Assembly (NCBI RefSeq): GCF_029510815.1
Contig: NZ_CP120360.1
Location: 1,364,001 to 1,428,000, forward strand
Source: Janibacter sp. DB-40
GTDB taxonomy: Bacteria > Actinomycetota > Actinomycetes > Actinomycetales > Dermatophilaceae
Length of the DNA stretch: 64,000 bases
Reading direction: 5' to 3'
Shown: positions 35,290-44,501 of the stretch, piece by piece
Layout: the number at the start of each line of letters is the position of its first letter
How positions within the stretch are numbered: position 1 is the first letter of the stretch
The notes under the pieces: model-generated
Databases searched by the model: none
Seen by the model: the letters and a program-made list of their open reading frames with translations, nothing else
Told to the model about the DNA's origin: nothing
Position numbers and translations under genes: made by a program

Positions 35290-37593
35290 ATGACGGGGAG
35301 TACTGATGAGATCTTGGCAGGGGAGCAGCAGCACTTCGATCTGGCGTTCGATGCGCGTGAGGCCTCACGCCAGCGACTGACAGGTGCGGCGAACGCTGCC
35401 GGGGGTCCGAGCAAGGTGGCTGCGATAGTGGGGAAAGCCGGTAAGGAGGCTGCCGCCAAGCTCGGTGACCCGGAGTCGCCAGTCGCCTTCGGAAAGATTG
35501 ATCGTGGGGGCGAGGAGTACTACATCGGTACGCACTCGATTCTGGACGGTGAGCAAGATCCTCTCGTCATCAACTGGCAGGCCCCTCTGGCAGCGGCCTA
35601 TTACGAGGCCTCCGTGGCCGATCCCATGGGCGTGTCCGTGCGGAGGGCCTTCCGCACCGACGGAAACGAGGTGCTGGACTTCGAAGACATCGTCTTCGCA
35701 GAACTCGCGGAACGCGTGGGCAACCTCACAGGGCAGGAGCAGTGGGGTGTCAACGACACCTTGTTGCGGGACTTGGACAAGGGACGCACGGGCGAGATGG
35801 ACGACATCGTCCAGACCATCCATGCAGCCCAGTACGCGCTCATTCGTCGCCCCATGTCGGGACTCCTGGTCATCCAGGGTGGACCGGGAACGGGGAAGAC
35901 TGCAGTCGCCCTTCACCGCGTCTCATGGCTGCTCTACAACGAGCCCGGGCTGGACGCATCGGACGTTCTCGTCATCGGGCCCAATCCCACTTTCACGCGC
36001 TACATCCGCAAGGTGCTGCCGTCACTTGGTGACGCGAACGTGCAGCACAGCAGCCTGCGCGAACTCGGACCGGTGCGATCGAACGGACGGGTGGAGTCCG
36101 CTGAGTTGGCTGAGCTCAAGGGTGACGCGCGCATGGCAAAGGTGCTGGTGACCGCACTCCGACAACGGGTGAGATTGGCAGAGCGAGCGCCGTCCCTCCA
36201 GATCGGTGGCAACACTGGACCGGTTTTCGACCGGTCCGAGATCGACGAGATGGTCGAGCGCTTCCTCGACCGTAGTACCTACAACGTCGGTAGAACGGCC
36301 TTCCGCAATCACCTTGCCGCTCAGGCAAGGGAGCGTGCCAAGCGCGCGGAAATCTCCGCCCAGGCCATCGAGCAGGCTGTTGATCGTGTGTGGCCACCTC
36401 TGACACCACAATCCTTCCTCCGGGAGTTCTTCGCTTCACGCGACAGGTTGTTGGCTGCAGCGGGTGATGACTTCACTGCCTCTGAGGTCACCCTCCTGTC
36501 GCGGGCGCCATCGACACGACTGTCCGAAGAGAAGTGGTCTGACGCCGACGTCGCGCTGTTGGACGAGGCGGAGTACCTGATCCAAGGAAGCGCGCGGGCC
36601 TACCGGCACGTCGTCGTGGACGAGGCGCAAGATCTCTCGCCCATGCAGATGCGTTCGGTGAGTCGTCGGGCCCCCTCCGGGTCTCTCACCGTGGTGGGTG
36701 ACTTGGCCCAAGGGACCGGCGCTTGGGCTCGCGAGAGCTGGGATGAAGTCGTTGCCCAACTGGCGACAGATGCGGGGTCCGAAGTCGTGGAGTTGGATCT
36801 TGGCTATCGCGTGCCCCGACAGATCTACGAGTTCGCCGCTCAGCTTCTGCCATACGCTGCGCCGCGACTGACGCCGCCAACAGTCGTTCGCGAGGGTCCG
36901 GCCGACCCAGACCTGATCGAACACGACCCGTGGTACCTCAGTCAGACCGGTGTCGAGCACGCACAAGAGCACGCGGGCAAGGGGCGCTTCGTGGGCATCG
37001 TCTGCCCCGAGGAGCTGCGAGAGGAGGTGGAGGACGAGCTCCGCAACAACGACGTGGCTTTCGGGGATGTCTCGCGGGGGGACCTCACGTCCTCAATTAA
37101 TGTCATGACTCCCCAGGAGTCGAAGGGCCTCGAGTTCGACGCGGTTGTCGTAATTCATCCGGAGCTGATCGCCCAGGCTCCTCACGGCCACCGACTCCTA
37201 TACATAGCCATGACGCGCACGACGCGGCACCTCTCGGTGGTGCACAGCGGGTCGCCCTTGGGACTGCCCAGCATCTCCACAGACAGCGTCGCGGTGACCA
37301 CGATCGACGCCACCGCCCCTCCGCAAGAGCCAGCCTCGCCGTCTGACGAACTGCTCGGTCAGGCATTGCCGGAGCCGGTCACTCTCGAGGGTCAATCCAC
37401 GCCCGTGCCGGGCCTGATGCACGTTCAGACCGAAGTGCTCGCCGAGGATGATTTCGCTCAGCAGATGGCGCGGCAGGCAGCCCGAAAGGTCACCACTGAT
37501 CTACGTCGCATTCTTGCCCCTGACTTGTGGCCGGTGGTCGTGAGCATGATCGCCGAAGAGATGTCAGCGGCAACGGCACGGACCGACGACTGA
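35290..37593 (+). CDS. HelD/HelR-like RNA polymerase-recycling ATPase
   Basis: 767 aa from ATG 35290. The N-terminus (ILAGEQQHFDLAFDAREASR) is the helical finger typical of actinobacterial HelD proteins. The split UvrD-like motor has IQGGPGTGKTAVALHR near 203, VVDEAQDLSPMQMR near 445 and VMTPQESKGLEFDAVVV near 605, with IAMTRTTRHLSVVHSG near 643. Members of this family pry stalled RNA polymerase off DNA, and some (HelR) protect it from rifamycins. I see no clear rifamycin-associated element upstream. It has no defence partner on either side, so it is probably a core gene outside the island. Confidence 0.85.
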   Translation: MTGSTDEILAGEQQHFDLAFDAREASRQRLTGAANAAGGPSKVAAIVGKAGKEAAAKLGDPESPVAFGKIDRGGEEYYIGTHSILDGEQDPLVINWQAPLAAAYYEASVADPMGVSVRRAFRTDGNEVLDFEDIVFAELAERVGNLTGQEQWGVNDTLLRDLDKGRTGEMDDIVQTIHAAQYALIRRPMSGLLVIQGGPGTGKTAVALHRVSWLLYNEPGLDASDVLVIGPNPTFTRYIRKVLPSLGDANVQHSSLRELGPVRSNGRVESAELAELKGDARMAKVLVTALRQRVRLAERAPSLQIGGNTGPVFDRSEIDEMVERFLDRSTYNVGRTAFRNHLAAQARERAKRAEISAQAIEQAVDRVWPPLTPQSFLREFFASRDRLLAAAGDDFTASEVTLLSRAPSTRLSEEKWSDADVALLDEAEYLIQGSARAYRHVVVDEAQDLSPMQMRSVSRRAPSGSLTVVGDLAQGTGAWARESWDEVVAQLATDAGSEVVELDLGYRVPRQIYEFAAQLLPYAAPRLTPPTVVREGPADPDLIEHDPWYLSQTGVEHAQEHAGKGRFVGIVCPEELREEVEDELRNNDVAFGDVSRGDLTSSINVMTPQESKGLEFDAVVVIHPELIAQAPHGHRLLYIAMTRTTRHLSVVHSGSPLGLPSISTDSVAVTTIDATAPPQEPASPSDELLGQALPEPVTLEGQSTPVPGLMHVQTEVLAEDDFAQQMARQAARKVTTDLRRILAPDLWPVVVSMIAEEMSAATARTDD

Positions 37594-37620
37594 ACCAAGA
37601 ACGACCGGTGAGCGGAGGCG

Positions 37621-37815
37621 TCAGTTGTGAATCCCCAGGAGCTGGTTGCTGGCGAGCTCGACGATCACCTCGCGGCCCACCGAGCTCAGATCGACGAAGG
37701 GAGCCTGCTGAGCTCCCTTGGCAGGGGTCCGGTGCAGAGTGATGACGAAGGGGGCGTCACGCCAGGCGGCCGCGCTGTGAGTATGAGGAGCAGCAGATGC
37801 GTTAGCGCGGCGAGC
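37621..37815 (-). pseudogene. Possible C-terminal gene fragment on the minus strand
   Basis: The minus strand reads as plausible protein: AAWRDAPFVITLHRTPAKGA, then QQAPFVDLSSVGREVIVEL and ASNQLLGIHN before a stop. No start codon is found before the frame runs into the LON-domain gene. Composition and codon use look coding, but I know no matching family. A hairpin (37697-37719) lies inside. It may be the 3' end of a lost gene. Confidence 0.3.
37697..37719. repeat. Hairpin
   Basis: AAGGGAGC at 37697-37704 pairs with GCTCCCTT at 37712-37719 around a 7-base loop. It could end transcription of the HelR-like gene, 100 bp upstream, or be a decayed palindromic repeat with arms similar to those at 3050-3160. 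Confidence 0.4.
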
Positions 37816-37848
37816 GCGTCTGACCTGAGACTGTGCGAGATTGATCGG

Positions 37849-38472
37849 ATGGACGCCCTGCCGATGTTCCCGCTGGGGTCAGCCCTGCTCCCCGGCAACC
37901 TGCTGCCCCTGCAGATCTTCGAACCGCGCTACCTGGGGATGGTGCGGGATATTGTCGGCGGTGATGGGCGCTTCGGTGTGGTGCTGATCGAGCGGGGCTT
38001 CGAGGTCGGCGGGGGAGACGAGCGGTTCTCGATCGGCACCGTCGCCACCATCGAGCGGCTGCAGCCGACGGCGGATGGCAGCGTCCGGCTGCTGGCGCGT
38101 GGAGGGGATCGATTCGAGGTCGCCACGTGGCTGCCCGAGGACCCTTACCCACGCGCCGAGGTGCGCACCCTGCCGGCTCTGGAGTGGAGCAGCGAACAGC
38201 TCACGCATCTGGCGGAGACCGAGCGCACCGTGCGACGGGCCCTGGTGGTGATGAGCGAGTACCGCGCCGACCTCTGGCCGTCCGATGTCGAGCTCTCCGA
38301 CGACCCGGTCACCAGGAGTTGGCAGCTGGCCGGAATCTCGCCTCTGGGCGCCCTCGACCAGCTGGCCCTCCTGCGGTCCTCCTCCGTCGGTGACTTGCTG
38401 GAGCACACCGCGCGGTTGACCACCGAGGCGTTGGACCTGCTGCCGATGCAGTTGCCTGATGATCCGGTGTGA
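37849..38472 (+). CDS. LON substrate-binding domain protein
   Basis: 207 aa from ATG 37849. Almost the whole protein is the LON N-terminal domain: LPMFPLGSALLPGNLLPLQI, FEPRYLGMV near 23 and FGVVLIERGFEVGGGD near 42, followed by helical residues 110-200. There is no ATPase or protease part, so it is a stand-alone LON-domain protein, as is common in actinobacteria. Its role is uncertain; it may act as a substrate adaptor. It stands apart from the neighbouring genes. Confidence 0.85.
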   Translation: MDALPMFPLGSALLPGNLLPLQIFEPRYLGMVRDIVGGDGRFGVVLIERGFEVGGGDERFSIGTVATIERLQPTADGSVRLLARGGDRFEVATWLPEDPYPRAEVRTLPALEWSSEQLTHLAETERTVRRALVVMSEYRADLWPSDVELSDDPVTRSWQLAGISPLGALDQLALLRSSSVGDLLEHTARLTTEALDLLPMQLPDDPV

Positions 38473-38733
38473 TCCCACGAGGGCGAAGTCGGAGAAAGTA
38501 GCGCTCGCGCCAACGACGTCGTCTGTCGCCGGGTCTCACCACTCTAAGAAGCGGGAACTTGGTCCTGAGTGCTGCGATGACGACCGTCCCGGCTGAGGCG
38601 GTGGAGCAACGCACCGAGGGACCGACCATCCCAACGGTCTTTGCGAACTCCAGACCTGCTGCCCCAAGGTCTCAGGCGGCCATGGATGGCGAGTGCGCTT
38701 CCACGACCTCAGCAAGTGCCCTTATTCGGTGAC

Positions 38734-39575
38734 TCAGCGGGGTGGAGGTGCCGAGACGTCAGCCATGACAAGCGCATGGTCGCTGCCTGCCTCCACTGAT
38801 GCCTCGTACTCGTACGTAACGGAGCTCGGGACCAGATCGGGGCTCAGCCATAGTGCGTCGTAGCGGCGCGGCGTCCCGTCGCTGTTTCGTCTGCGACCGG
38901 TGCGATGTGAGAGTGCGAGGGGACCCGACGGGTTCGCCCGTGCCAGGCGTTCCGATTCATCCGGGTGGTGGTCCAGCCACAATCGAAGGGCGTCACGGAG
39001 ACGGTGCTGTGGTCGCCCGCCGAAAGTGATGTCGTCGCCCTCAATCCCTGCGAGTTTCCTGGCGCCGGTCGGCCAGTGCGTGCGGACCAACTCGGGATCC
39101 GGATGATCAATGGCCGGGTGTTCGCGTCGGCGCCGACGATGACAGAGCCATCGGTTTCATCGATCCACTTCAACAACGCATGCGCGTGGTGCACCTTGGT
39201 GATGCCCCACGAGACGCCGGGCGGAGCGTGATAGGAGGCCACACTCAAAGGTCCAGCATCGGTAGTCAGGTGCGCGAAGACCATCCGCTCTTGGAGCGTC
39301 AGTTCGGCCAGCACACCAGATTCGGTAGTTGGGGCCTGCCCTCGGCCGGCGATGGCCGTGACTCGACGGCGCCCTGTCGCGCTCGGGTAGGTCGCTCCCT
39401 CCGTGAAGGCTGTGATGACCCAGTCCAGACCCGCAGCCGTTACCAACTGGTCCAGTGAGTTGGGATTTGCTTCTTGGAGCAGGAGGAGATCGACACCCCG
39501 TTCACGTGCCATCTGGCCCAGCGACTGAGAGACCGCCGGGCCGGGATAGTTGATGTTCCAGGTGGCAACGCGCAC
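38734..39575 (-). pseudogene. Endonuclease/exonuclease/phosphatase-family protein with frameshift
   Basis: The upstream part (from GTG 39575) encodes VRVATWNIN, LLLQEANPNS and VGADANT, the metal-binding N, E and D/N sites of the EEP fold. The downstream part, in another frame, encodes VRTHWPTGARKLAGIEGDD, RYDALWLSPDL and the catalytic SDHALVMADV. They join if one base is restored in the G run at 39116-39118 (C run on the coding strand), giving DANT-PAIDHPDPELVRTH and a ~280-aa protein. It is either a recent pseudogene or an assembly error; several similar cases in this window favour the latter. Family members hydrolyse phosphodiesters in nucleic acids or lipids. Confidence 0.75.
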
Positions 39576-39698
39576 GAATACGATCGGTACCACGAACCGG
39601 GGCTAGGGCGCAGGCCATCGACGAACTTTCGCGCCGCATCCCTGTTGGGGCGCGGCCCCTCGCCGTGAGGGCGGGAGGCACGGTTCGTTCCCGATGCT

Positions 39699-40928
39699 CT
39701 ACTCGAAATGACGGTGGTCGCCTCGCCGCACCTGCACGAGTCGGGCCAGTGCGCTGGTCGCGGCGAGTGCTGCGAGCACGAACATCGGAGCCGAGGCGCC
39801 GATGCTGTCCTCGTAGGTGTTGAGGACGAAGGGAAGGGCGAAGCCCGTGTAGGTGACGACGTAGAAGATGCCGATGACCAGCCCCCGGGTGGAGCGGGGT
39901 GCGAGCCGGTCGACGTCGCGCAGGCCCTGCCCGAGACACAGGCCGTACGCGGCCCCGAAGGTGACCGAGCACAGGACGAAGGTCGCGATGCTCATCTGGC
40001 CACCGGGCACCCCGGAGATGACGAAGCCGGTTGCCGCCAACGCCGCTCCGACGACCCCGAGTGGTCGCCAGCCGGCGAGCCGGCGAGTCCCGAGCTGGAC
40101 GAGGATCCCGGTGCCCAGACCCAGGACGGCTGCCACCGCCGGCAGGAGCGGCCCGCCGTACTGGCCCCCGATCCGCTCGGTCAGCACGAGCATGGCGACG
40201 GTGACGCAGGAGAAGACCCACAGCGCCATGGGCAGAGCGGCGGCGAGAGCGGTGCCGATGCGCCGGTCCTCGACGAAGGGGGCGGGGCTTCCGTCGCGAT
40301 CCTGATGGGGTCTCGTGGCAGTCGCCACGTGACTGGCGCGGTCCGGGACCAGGCAGAGCAGCGCCGAGAGTCCGGTGAGGAGCACGGGAACGGTGAAGGC
40401 CACGACCAGTCCGATCCGACCGGGGGTGAACTGCGCGATCAGCCCGGAGGCCAGCGGACCGGCCGCGAACCCGGTGGTGAGCACGACCCCTGCCCGCATG
40501 GCCCCCTTCGCCGAGTCCTGGTCGGCCGCCCACGCGGTCCCCGCGCTCGCCACCAAGCCGACCCCCACTCCGACGACGAGCCTGCCAGTCAGCACCCCGG
40601 CCAGCGTCGGCCAGAGCAGCATCACCACGTTGCCCGTGGCGCACAGGACCAGCCCGGTCAGCACGACCGGCCGTCGACCCCTGCGATCCGACAGGCCTCC
40701 GCCGAGCAGCAGACCCGGAAGCAGACCGATGGCGTAGAGGCCGAAGGCCGCATCCAGGCCAGGCTTGGAGATGTGCGCGACCTCCGCGAGCACGGGTAGG
40801 AGGGCGGCGAAGTGGTTCGTCGACCACCCCGCTGCCAGCAGGGCCGCGAGCGTGATCCAGATCGATCGGCGGCGGCCGGATGACGGTGTGGCGACAGGGC
40901 GCGTCTGCGCGAAGCTGCCCTGCCTCAT
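39699..40928 (-). CDS. MFS transporter
   Basis: 409 aa with about 12 hydrophobic segments. The conserved loop between segments 2 and 3 reads GGGLSDRRGRRPVVLTG (the G-x3-D-R-x-G-R-R signature of the major facilitator superfamily). A cytoplasmic loop in the middle (TATRPHQDRDGSPAPFVEDRR) separates the two halves. It resembles Bcr/CflA- or YbfB-like drug or metabolite exporters, but the substrate cannot be read from sequence. It is divergent from the small monooxygenase at 41045, with a 116-bp shared promoter region. Confidence 0.85.
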   Translation of the reverse strand: MRQGSFAQTRPVATPSSGRRRSIWITLAALLAAGWSTNHFAALLPVLAEVAHISKPGLDAAFGLYAIGLLPGLLLGGGLSDRRGRRPVVLTGLVLCATGNVVMLLWPTLAGVLTGRLVVGVGVGLVASAGTAWAADQDSAKGAMRAGVVLTTGFAAGPLASGLIAQFTPGRIGLVVAFTVPVLLTGLSALLCLVPDRASHVATATRPHQDRDGSPAPFVEDRRIGTALAAALPMALWVFSCVTVAMLVLTERIGGQYGGPLLPAVAAVLGLGTGILVQLGTRRLAGWRPLGVVGAALAATGFVISGVPGGQMSIATFVLCSVTFGAAYGLCLGQGLRDVDRLAPRSTRGLVIGIFYVVTYTGFALPFVLNTYEDSIGASAPMFVLAALAATSALARLVQVRRGDHRHFE

Positions 40929-41032
40929 CGATCCTCCCGGAGGACCACGATCGGCCGTGGCCCGACGCGAGCCTAGTCGGCCGACCCTCGAAGTGTCGCC
41001 GCCGCGAGCCTCGACCTGAAGCCGGATTCACC

Positions 41033-41038
41033 TATGGT
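41033..41038 (+). promoter_or_regulatory. -10 box for a leaderless transcript
   Basis: TATGGT lies six bases before ATG 41045, so transcription would begin at or next to the start codon. No ribosome site is visible, consistent with a leaderless mRNA, which is common in actinobacteria. Confidence 0.4.
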
Positions 41039-41044
41039 GTGGAC

Positions 41045-41353
41045 ATGATCAATGTCATCGCCCGAATCTCCGTCAAGCCCGAGTCCACCGAGGACTTCGA
41101 GGCAGCCGTCGCGGCAGCTCGTGCACCCTTCCTCGCGGATGCCGGCTGCCTGCGTTACGACCTCCAGCGCGTCGCGAAGAGCGACGGGGACTACGTCCTC
41201 CTGGAGAGCTACGACTCGCAGGAGGCTCTGCGCAGGCACAGCTCGATGGACGAATTCGCTGCATTTGGCGAGGCGATCAAGACCCTCGTGCAAGGCCCGC
41301 CCGAGATCACCCTGCTCTCGCCCGTGGGCGATCAGGTGGGCCTGGCGGTCTGA
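41045..41353 (+). CDS. Antibiotic biosynthesis monooxygenase (ABM)-domain protein
   Basis: 102 aa, a single dimeric alpha/beta ABM domain: VIARISVKPESTEDF at the start, CLRYDLQRVAKSDGDYVLLE in the middle, EALRRHSSMDEFAAF towards the end. Such small proteins act as cofactor-free quinol monooxygenases (YgiN-like) or as heme-binding homologues; the C-Y/E-S-Y pattern fits the YgiN type. It is divergent from the MFS transporter, so quinone or antibiotic detoxification together is plausible. Confidence 0.85.
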   Translation: MINVIARISVKPESTEDFEAAVAAARAPFLADAGCLRYDLQRVAKSDGDYVLLESYDSQEALRRHSSMDEFAAFGEAIKTLVQGPPEITLLSPVGDQVGLAV

Positions 41354-41380
41354 TACGCCATCTGGGGGGCTGAAGGTACT

Positions 41381-41411
41381 GAGGTGTAGCCTTCACGGTA
41401 TGGAGGTGTAG
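41381..41411. promoter_or_regulatory. Direct-repeat operator candidate for vapBC
   Basis: GAGGTGTAG occurs at 41381-41389 and 41403-41411, 22 bp apart centre to centre (two helical turns), directly before ATG 41414. The second copy overlaps the ribosome site. VapB-VapC complexes usually repress their own operon through such repeats; the assignment is inferred. Confidence 0.45.
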
Positions 41412-41413
41412 TC

Positions 41414-41686
41414 ATGGCGATGAACATCAAGAACGAGCGGGTTCATGAATTGGCGCGCGAGGCCGCTCGACGTGCCGGTACCACCCAGACGAGTGTGTTG
41501 GAGGCGGCCTTGGAGCAGTATCTCGAGGTGCTGCGCGCCGAGGACGGCACGTCGGGTGCGGCGGTGAAGTTGGCGCGAGCCCGCGACATCGTCCACCAGA
41601 TGCGTTCGGACATGACCGATGAGCAGCGTTCGGGGATCCGCCATGATCTGGAGGCGATGTACGACGAAGACGGCCTCCCCGCATGA
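41414..41686 (+). CDS. vapB: VapB-type antitoxin
   Basis: 90 aa. The N-terminus (MNIKNERVHELAREAARR then TQTSVLEAALEQYL) is the ribbon-helix-helix-like domain of the Rv0623/PSK-type VapB family, with a charged C-terminus that should wrap the toxin. Its stop overlaps the toxin start (ATGA), the usual toxin-antitoxin layout. Confidence 0.85.
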   Translation: MAMNIKNERVHELAREAARRAGTTQTSVLEAALEQYLEVLRAEDGTSGAAVKLARARDIVHQMRSDMTDEQRSGIRHDLEAMYDEDGLPA

Positions 41687-42078
41687 TCATCGACACCTCG
41701 GCCCTCGTCGCCATCATCACCGGCGAGCCCGAGGCCGACCGCCTGCTGACCGCCATCGCTGAGGCGGAGTCCGCGCGCATGTCTGCTGCGACCTACGTCG
41801 AGTGCGCCATCGTCATCGACCGGCGGTCGAGCCCGGCCACACGACGCCGCTTCGACCAACTCCTGACCACGCTGGAGATCGGCATCGCCGATCTGACGGC
41901 GGATCAGGCTCGAATCGCCCGTGAGGCCCACCGCGACTTCGGCAGAGGGAGCGGTAGCGGTGCCCGCCTCAACCTGGGTGACTGCTATTCGTACGCCTTG
42001 GCCGTCGCGAGTGACGATGAGCTGCTCTTCAAGGGAGACGACTTCTCTGCAACGGACATCGTGGCGGCGAAGTACTGA
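41683..42078 (+). CDS. vapC: VapC-type PIN-domain ribonuclease toxin
   Basis: 131 aa, full PIN domain. Acidic metal-binding residues are seen in MIIDTSALV (D4), SAATYVECAIV (E near 42), LNLGDCYSYALA (D near 100) and the last LFKGDDFSATDIV. PIN toxins cut specific tRNAs or rRNA loops to stop translation. It is coupled to vapB by a 4-bp overlap. All four acidic positions appear intact, so it is probably functional. Confidence 0.9.
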   Translation: MIIDTSALVAIITGEPEADRLLTAIAEAESARMSAATYVECAIVIDRRSSPATRRRFDQLLTTLEIGIADLTADQARIAREAHRDFGRGSGSGARLNLGDCYSYALAVASDDELLFKGDDFSATDIVAAKY

Positions 42079-42085
42079 CTGAGGG

Positions 42086-42976
42086 TCACTGCAGGGCAAG
42101 GAGGTCCTGATGGTGGACCGTCGCCGTCAACTGACGCCTATCGATCTGTTGGATGCGGCGACCTCGGTACTCGGAAGCCTCGATGCGGATCGAAGGGTCC
42201 TGCTCACAAGCAGCGTCGACCCATCCCTCGAGCCATGCCTTCAGCAGGGCGGAGTCGTCTGAACACAGGCGCCACAGGCTCGGGGTTGACTGGAGGGTGT
42301 AGCCCGCCTGCTTCAGTGCGTGCGCTGCGACGTAGACCGCATCCGGGCCCGCCAGCGGCTGCCCATGACTGGTATCCCGCATCTGGTGGGCGTTGAATGC
42401 CGCATTCAGATGGCCATCGAGCGGGTGCGCCGGCGCCAGCTCCACCTGACCGACGACGGTGAGCGTGATCAACGCCGGACACCTGGCTGCAGAAATACTC
42501 GCAACCGTGCGAGAGATCTCATCGCTCGTCATCATGTCGAGCAGCGCCGAAGCCGTGATGAGTGACGCTCCGTCGAGGTCGTCTGTCGGCAGGCGAGTGA
42601 TATCGCGCAGGCGCGTCTCGATCGTGACCGGTTGGCCGTCGCGCGACAGCGGTGGGGGAGCAGCGGCGGCGCGGGAGAGGAGTTCATCGTCGCGTTCGTA
42701 GCCGACCCAATGCTGTGGGCCGGCCAGCTGCGGTGCGAGCCAGCGCGCCATGGAGCCGGTGCCGCAGCCGAGGTCGTGGACCATAAGACCGTCGGTTGGC
42801 AGGTGAGGGCGGAGTGCTTCGACGAGGTCCGTCGAGCGGGCCCCTGCGTCGGCTGGTTCGCGAAGGGCGAGCCAGTCGGCGTCGGCGCGGGCTACGTTGT
42901 CGGGCACGTCTTCAGTCTTCCGCCAACGGGTGGTGGTTTCGAGGCTTCGTTGCAGAGCTCCTTGCACTTCAACCAC
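42086..42976 (-). CDS. Class I SAM-dependent methyltransferase
   Basis: 296 aa from GTG 42976, chosen because GGAG lies 8 bases upstream and because the longer frame (to 43096) would run into the divergent gene at 43002. Motif I is VHDLGCGTGSMARWLA near 85, followed by GYERDDELL; the rest is a standard Rossmann methylase with a C-terminal substrate lid. The substrate is unknown. It belongs to the cluster of small-molecule genes at 42.1-48.6 kb; its start lies 26 bp from that of the fusion enzyme on the other strand, so both probably use one bidirectional control region. Confidence 0.85.
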   Translation of the reverse strand: MVEVQGALQRSLETTTRWRKTEDVPDNVARADADWLALREPADAGARSTDLVEALRPHLPTDGLMVHDLGCGTGSMARWLAPQLAGPQHWVGYERDDELLSRAAAAPPPLSRDGQPVTIETRLRDITRLPTDDLDGASLITASALLDMMTSDEISRTVASISAARCPALITLTVVGQVELAPAHPLDGHLNAAFNAHQMRDTSHGQPLAGPDAVYVAAHALKQAGYTLQSTPSLWRLCSDDSALLKAWLEGWVDAACEQDPSIRIEASEYRGRRIQQIDRRQLTATVHHQDLLALQ

Positions 42977-43001
42977 CGTTGGGTCTCCATAGACTCGTCG
43001 G

Positions 43002-44501
43002 ATGACTGTTCGAGTAGTACCGCTGCTGCAAGCGGTGCTGCTGTTCGGGCTCGCCCTGGCCACCGCATGGGGCGTGACCGGGTGGCTCGTGGCCATCGCT
43101 GCTGCAGTCGTACTGGACGGATTCGCTATGGTCTGGATGCGGCGCTACCAAGCCCACACACTCGCGCCGGCCGACATGGTGACCATCGGCAGGGCCACAC
43201 TGACCTGTGCGGTCGCAGCGCTCGTCGTCGAGTCGCTCACTCTTGGCGAGCTGCTTGAGACCTCGCCGTGGACGGCCAGCATCACCGTCCTCGCAGGGGT
43301 CTCGCTCTCGCTCGACCTCGTGGATGGATGGGTGGCGCGGGGGACCGGGCGGGTGACTCCCTTCGGGGCGCGGTTCGACGGGGAGGCTGATGCCGCGCTC
43401 ATGCTCGTCCTGAGCGTCTGGGTCGCGCCGGTGCTCGGGTGGTGGGTGCTCGCGATCGGGCTGGCGCGCTACGCCTTCGCGTCCGCAGGCTGGGTGCTGC
43501 CGTGGATGCGCGCGCAGCTGCCCCCGCGGTACTGGCGCAAAGTCGTCACCGCCGTCACGAGCACGATCCTCGTCGTCGCCACCGCTGGAGTAGTTCCGTC
43601 GCTCGCCATGGTCATCGCACTGCTGATGGGACTCGCCCTGATCGCGGAGTCCTTCGGCCGGGACATCTGGTGGCTGTGGCGCCACCGCGACGACACCGAG
43701 GACGTGCTCCAGGAGGCACGACGCGGTGCCTATGGTCTGGGGGAGTTCGTCGACCAGCAGGGATTCATGCGCGCGAGCGAGATCCTCGAGCTCGCCGCCG
43801 CGGCGGACATCGGAACGGGCACGCGAGTGCTCGACCTCTGCTGCGGCAGAGGTGGCCCCGGACGTCTGGTCGCTCAGGAGTCGGGGTGCGAGCTGCTCGG
43901 CGTGGACGCGGATGCCGCCGCCGTCGCGGTTGCTCGGGACGACGCTAGCGCTCCGCAGTGCAGCTACGAGATCGGGCACATCCCGCCTGTCCCACCTGGC
44001 ACCTTCGACGTGGTCCTGCTCCTCGAGACGATGCTCGCCTTCCGTAACAAGGACGCCCTGCTGCGCGAGGTCCACGCCGCGCTGGCACCCGGTGGCCGCT
44101 TCGCCTTCACCGTAGAGGAGGGGCAGCCCCTCGACGAGCACGAGCGCGCTGCCATGCCCGCCGCAGACACGGTCTGGCCGATCCCGTTGAACCAGCTGCA
44201 CGAGCTGCTCGAGCGGACCGGCTTCGGGGTGACCTGGCAGCGGGACCGCACAGAGGCCCACCTCGAGGTCGTCGACTCTCTCCTGACCGAGTTCAGGACG
44301 CTCGAGTCGACGATCGCCGCCCAGCTCGGTCGGGAGGAGCTCGAGGCTCTGGTGACGTCGCATCGCCTCTGGCGCGCGTGGCTGCGCACGGGGAGGGTCC
44401 GCAAGTTCGCGGTCGTCGCGGTCGCTCAGCCGGTCCGTCGCGGTTCAGGCGTTGAGGCCCTCACCCCTCAGGACACCCGACAGCGGTCGGACAACGCGTA
44501 A
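43002..44501 (+). CDS. CDP-alcohol phosphatidyltransferase fused to a methyltransferase
   Basis: 499 aa. Residues 1-~220 are a membrane enzyme with 5-6 hydrophobic segments and the complete signature D-x2-D-G-x2-A-R-x8-G-x3-D-x3-D near 105-131. Residues ~250-490 are a Rossmann methyltransferase with RVLDLCCGRGGPGRLVAQE near 277 and LLGVDADAAAVAVA. The first domain would transfer a phosphoalcohol from a CDP-activated lipid or alcohol; the second would methylate the product or a precursor. The fusion couples both steps at the membrane. It ends 34 bp inside the convergent RibD-like gene. Confidence 0.85.
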   Translation: MTVRVVPLLQAVLLFGLALATAWGVTGWLVAIAAAVVLDGFAMVWMRRYQAHTLAPADMVTIGRATLTCAVAALVVESLTLGELLETSPWTASITVLAGVSLSLDLVDGWVARGTGRVTPFGARFDGEADAALMLVLSVWVAPVLGWWVLAIGLARYAFASAGWVLPWMRAQLPPRYWRKVVTAVTSTILVVATAGVVPSLAMVIALLMGLALIAESFGRDIWWLWRHRDDTEDVLQEARRGAYGLGEFVDQQGFMRASEILELAAAADIGTGTRVLDLCCGRGGPGRLVAQESGCELLGVDADAAAVAVARDDASAPQCSYEIGHIPPVPPGTFDVVLLLETMLAFRNKDALLREVHAALAPGGRFAFTVEEGQPLDEHERAAMPAADTVWPIPLNQLHELLERTGFGVTWQRDRTEAHLEVVDSLLTEFRTLESTIAAQLGREELEALVTSHRLWRAWLRTGRVRKFAVVAVAQPVRRGSGVEALTPQDTRQRSDNA

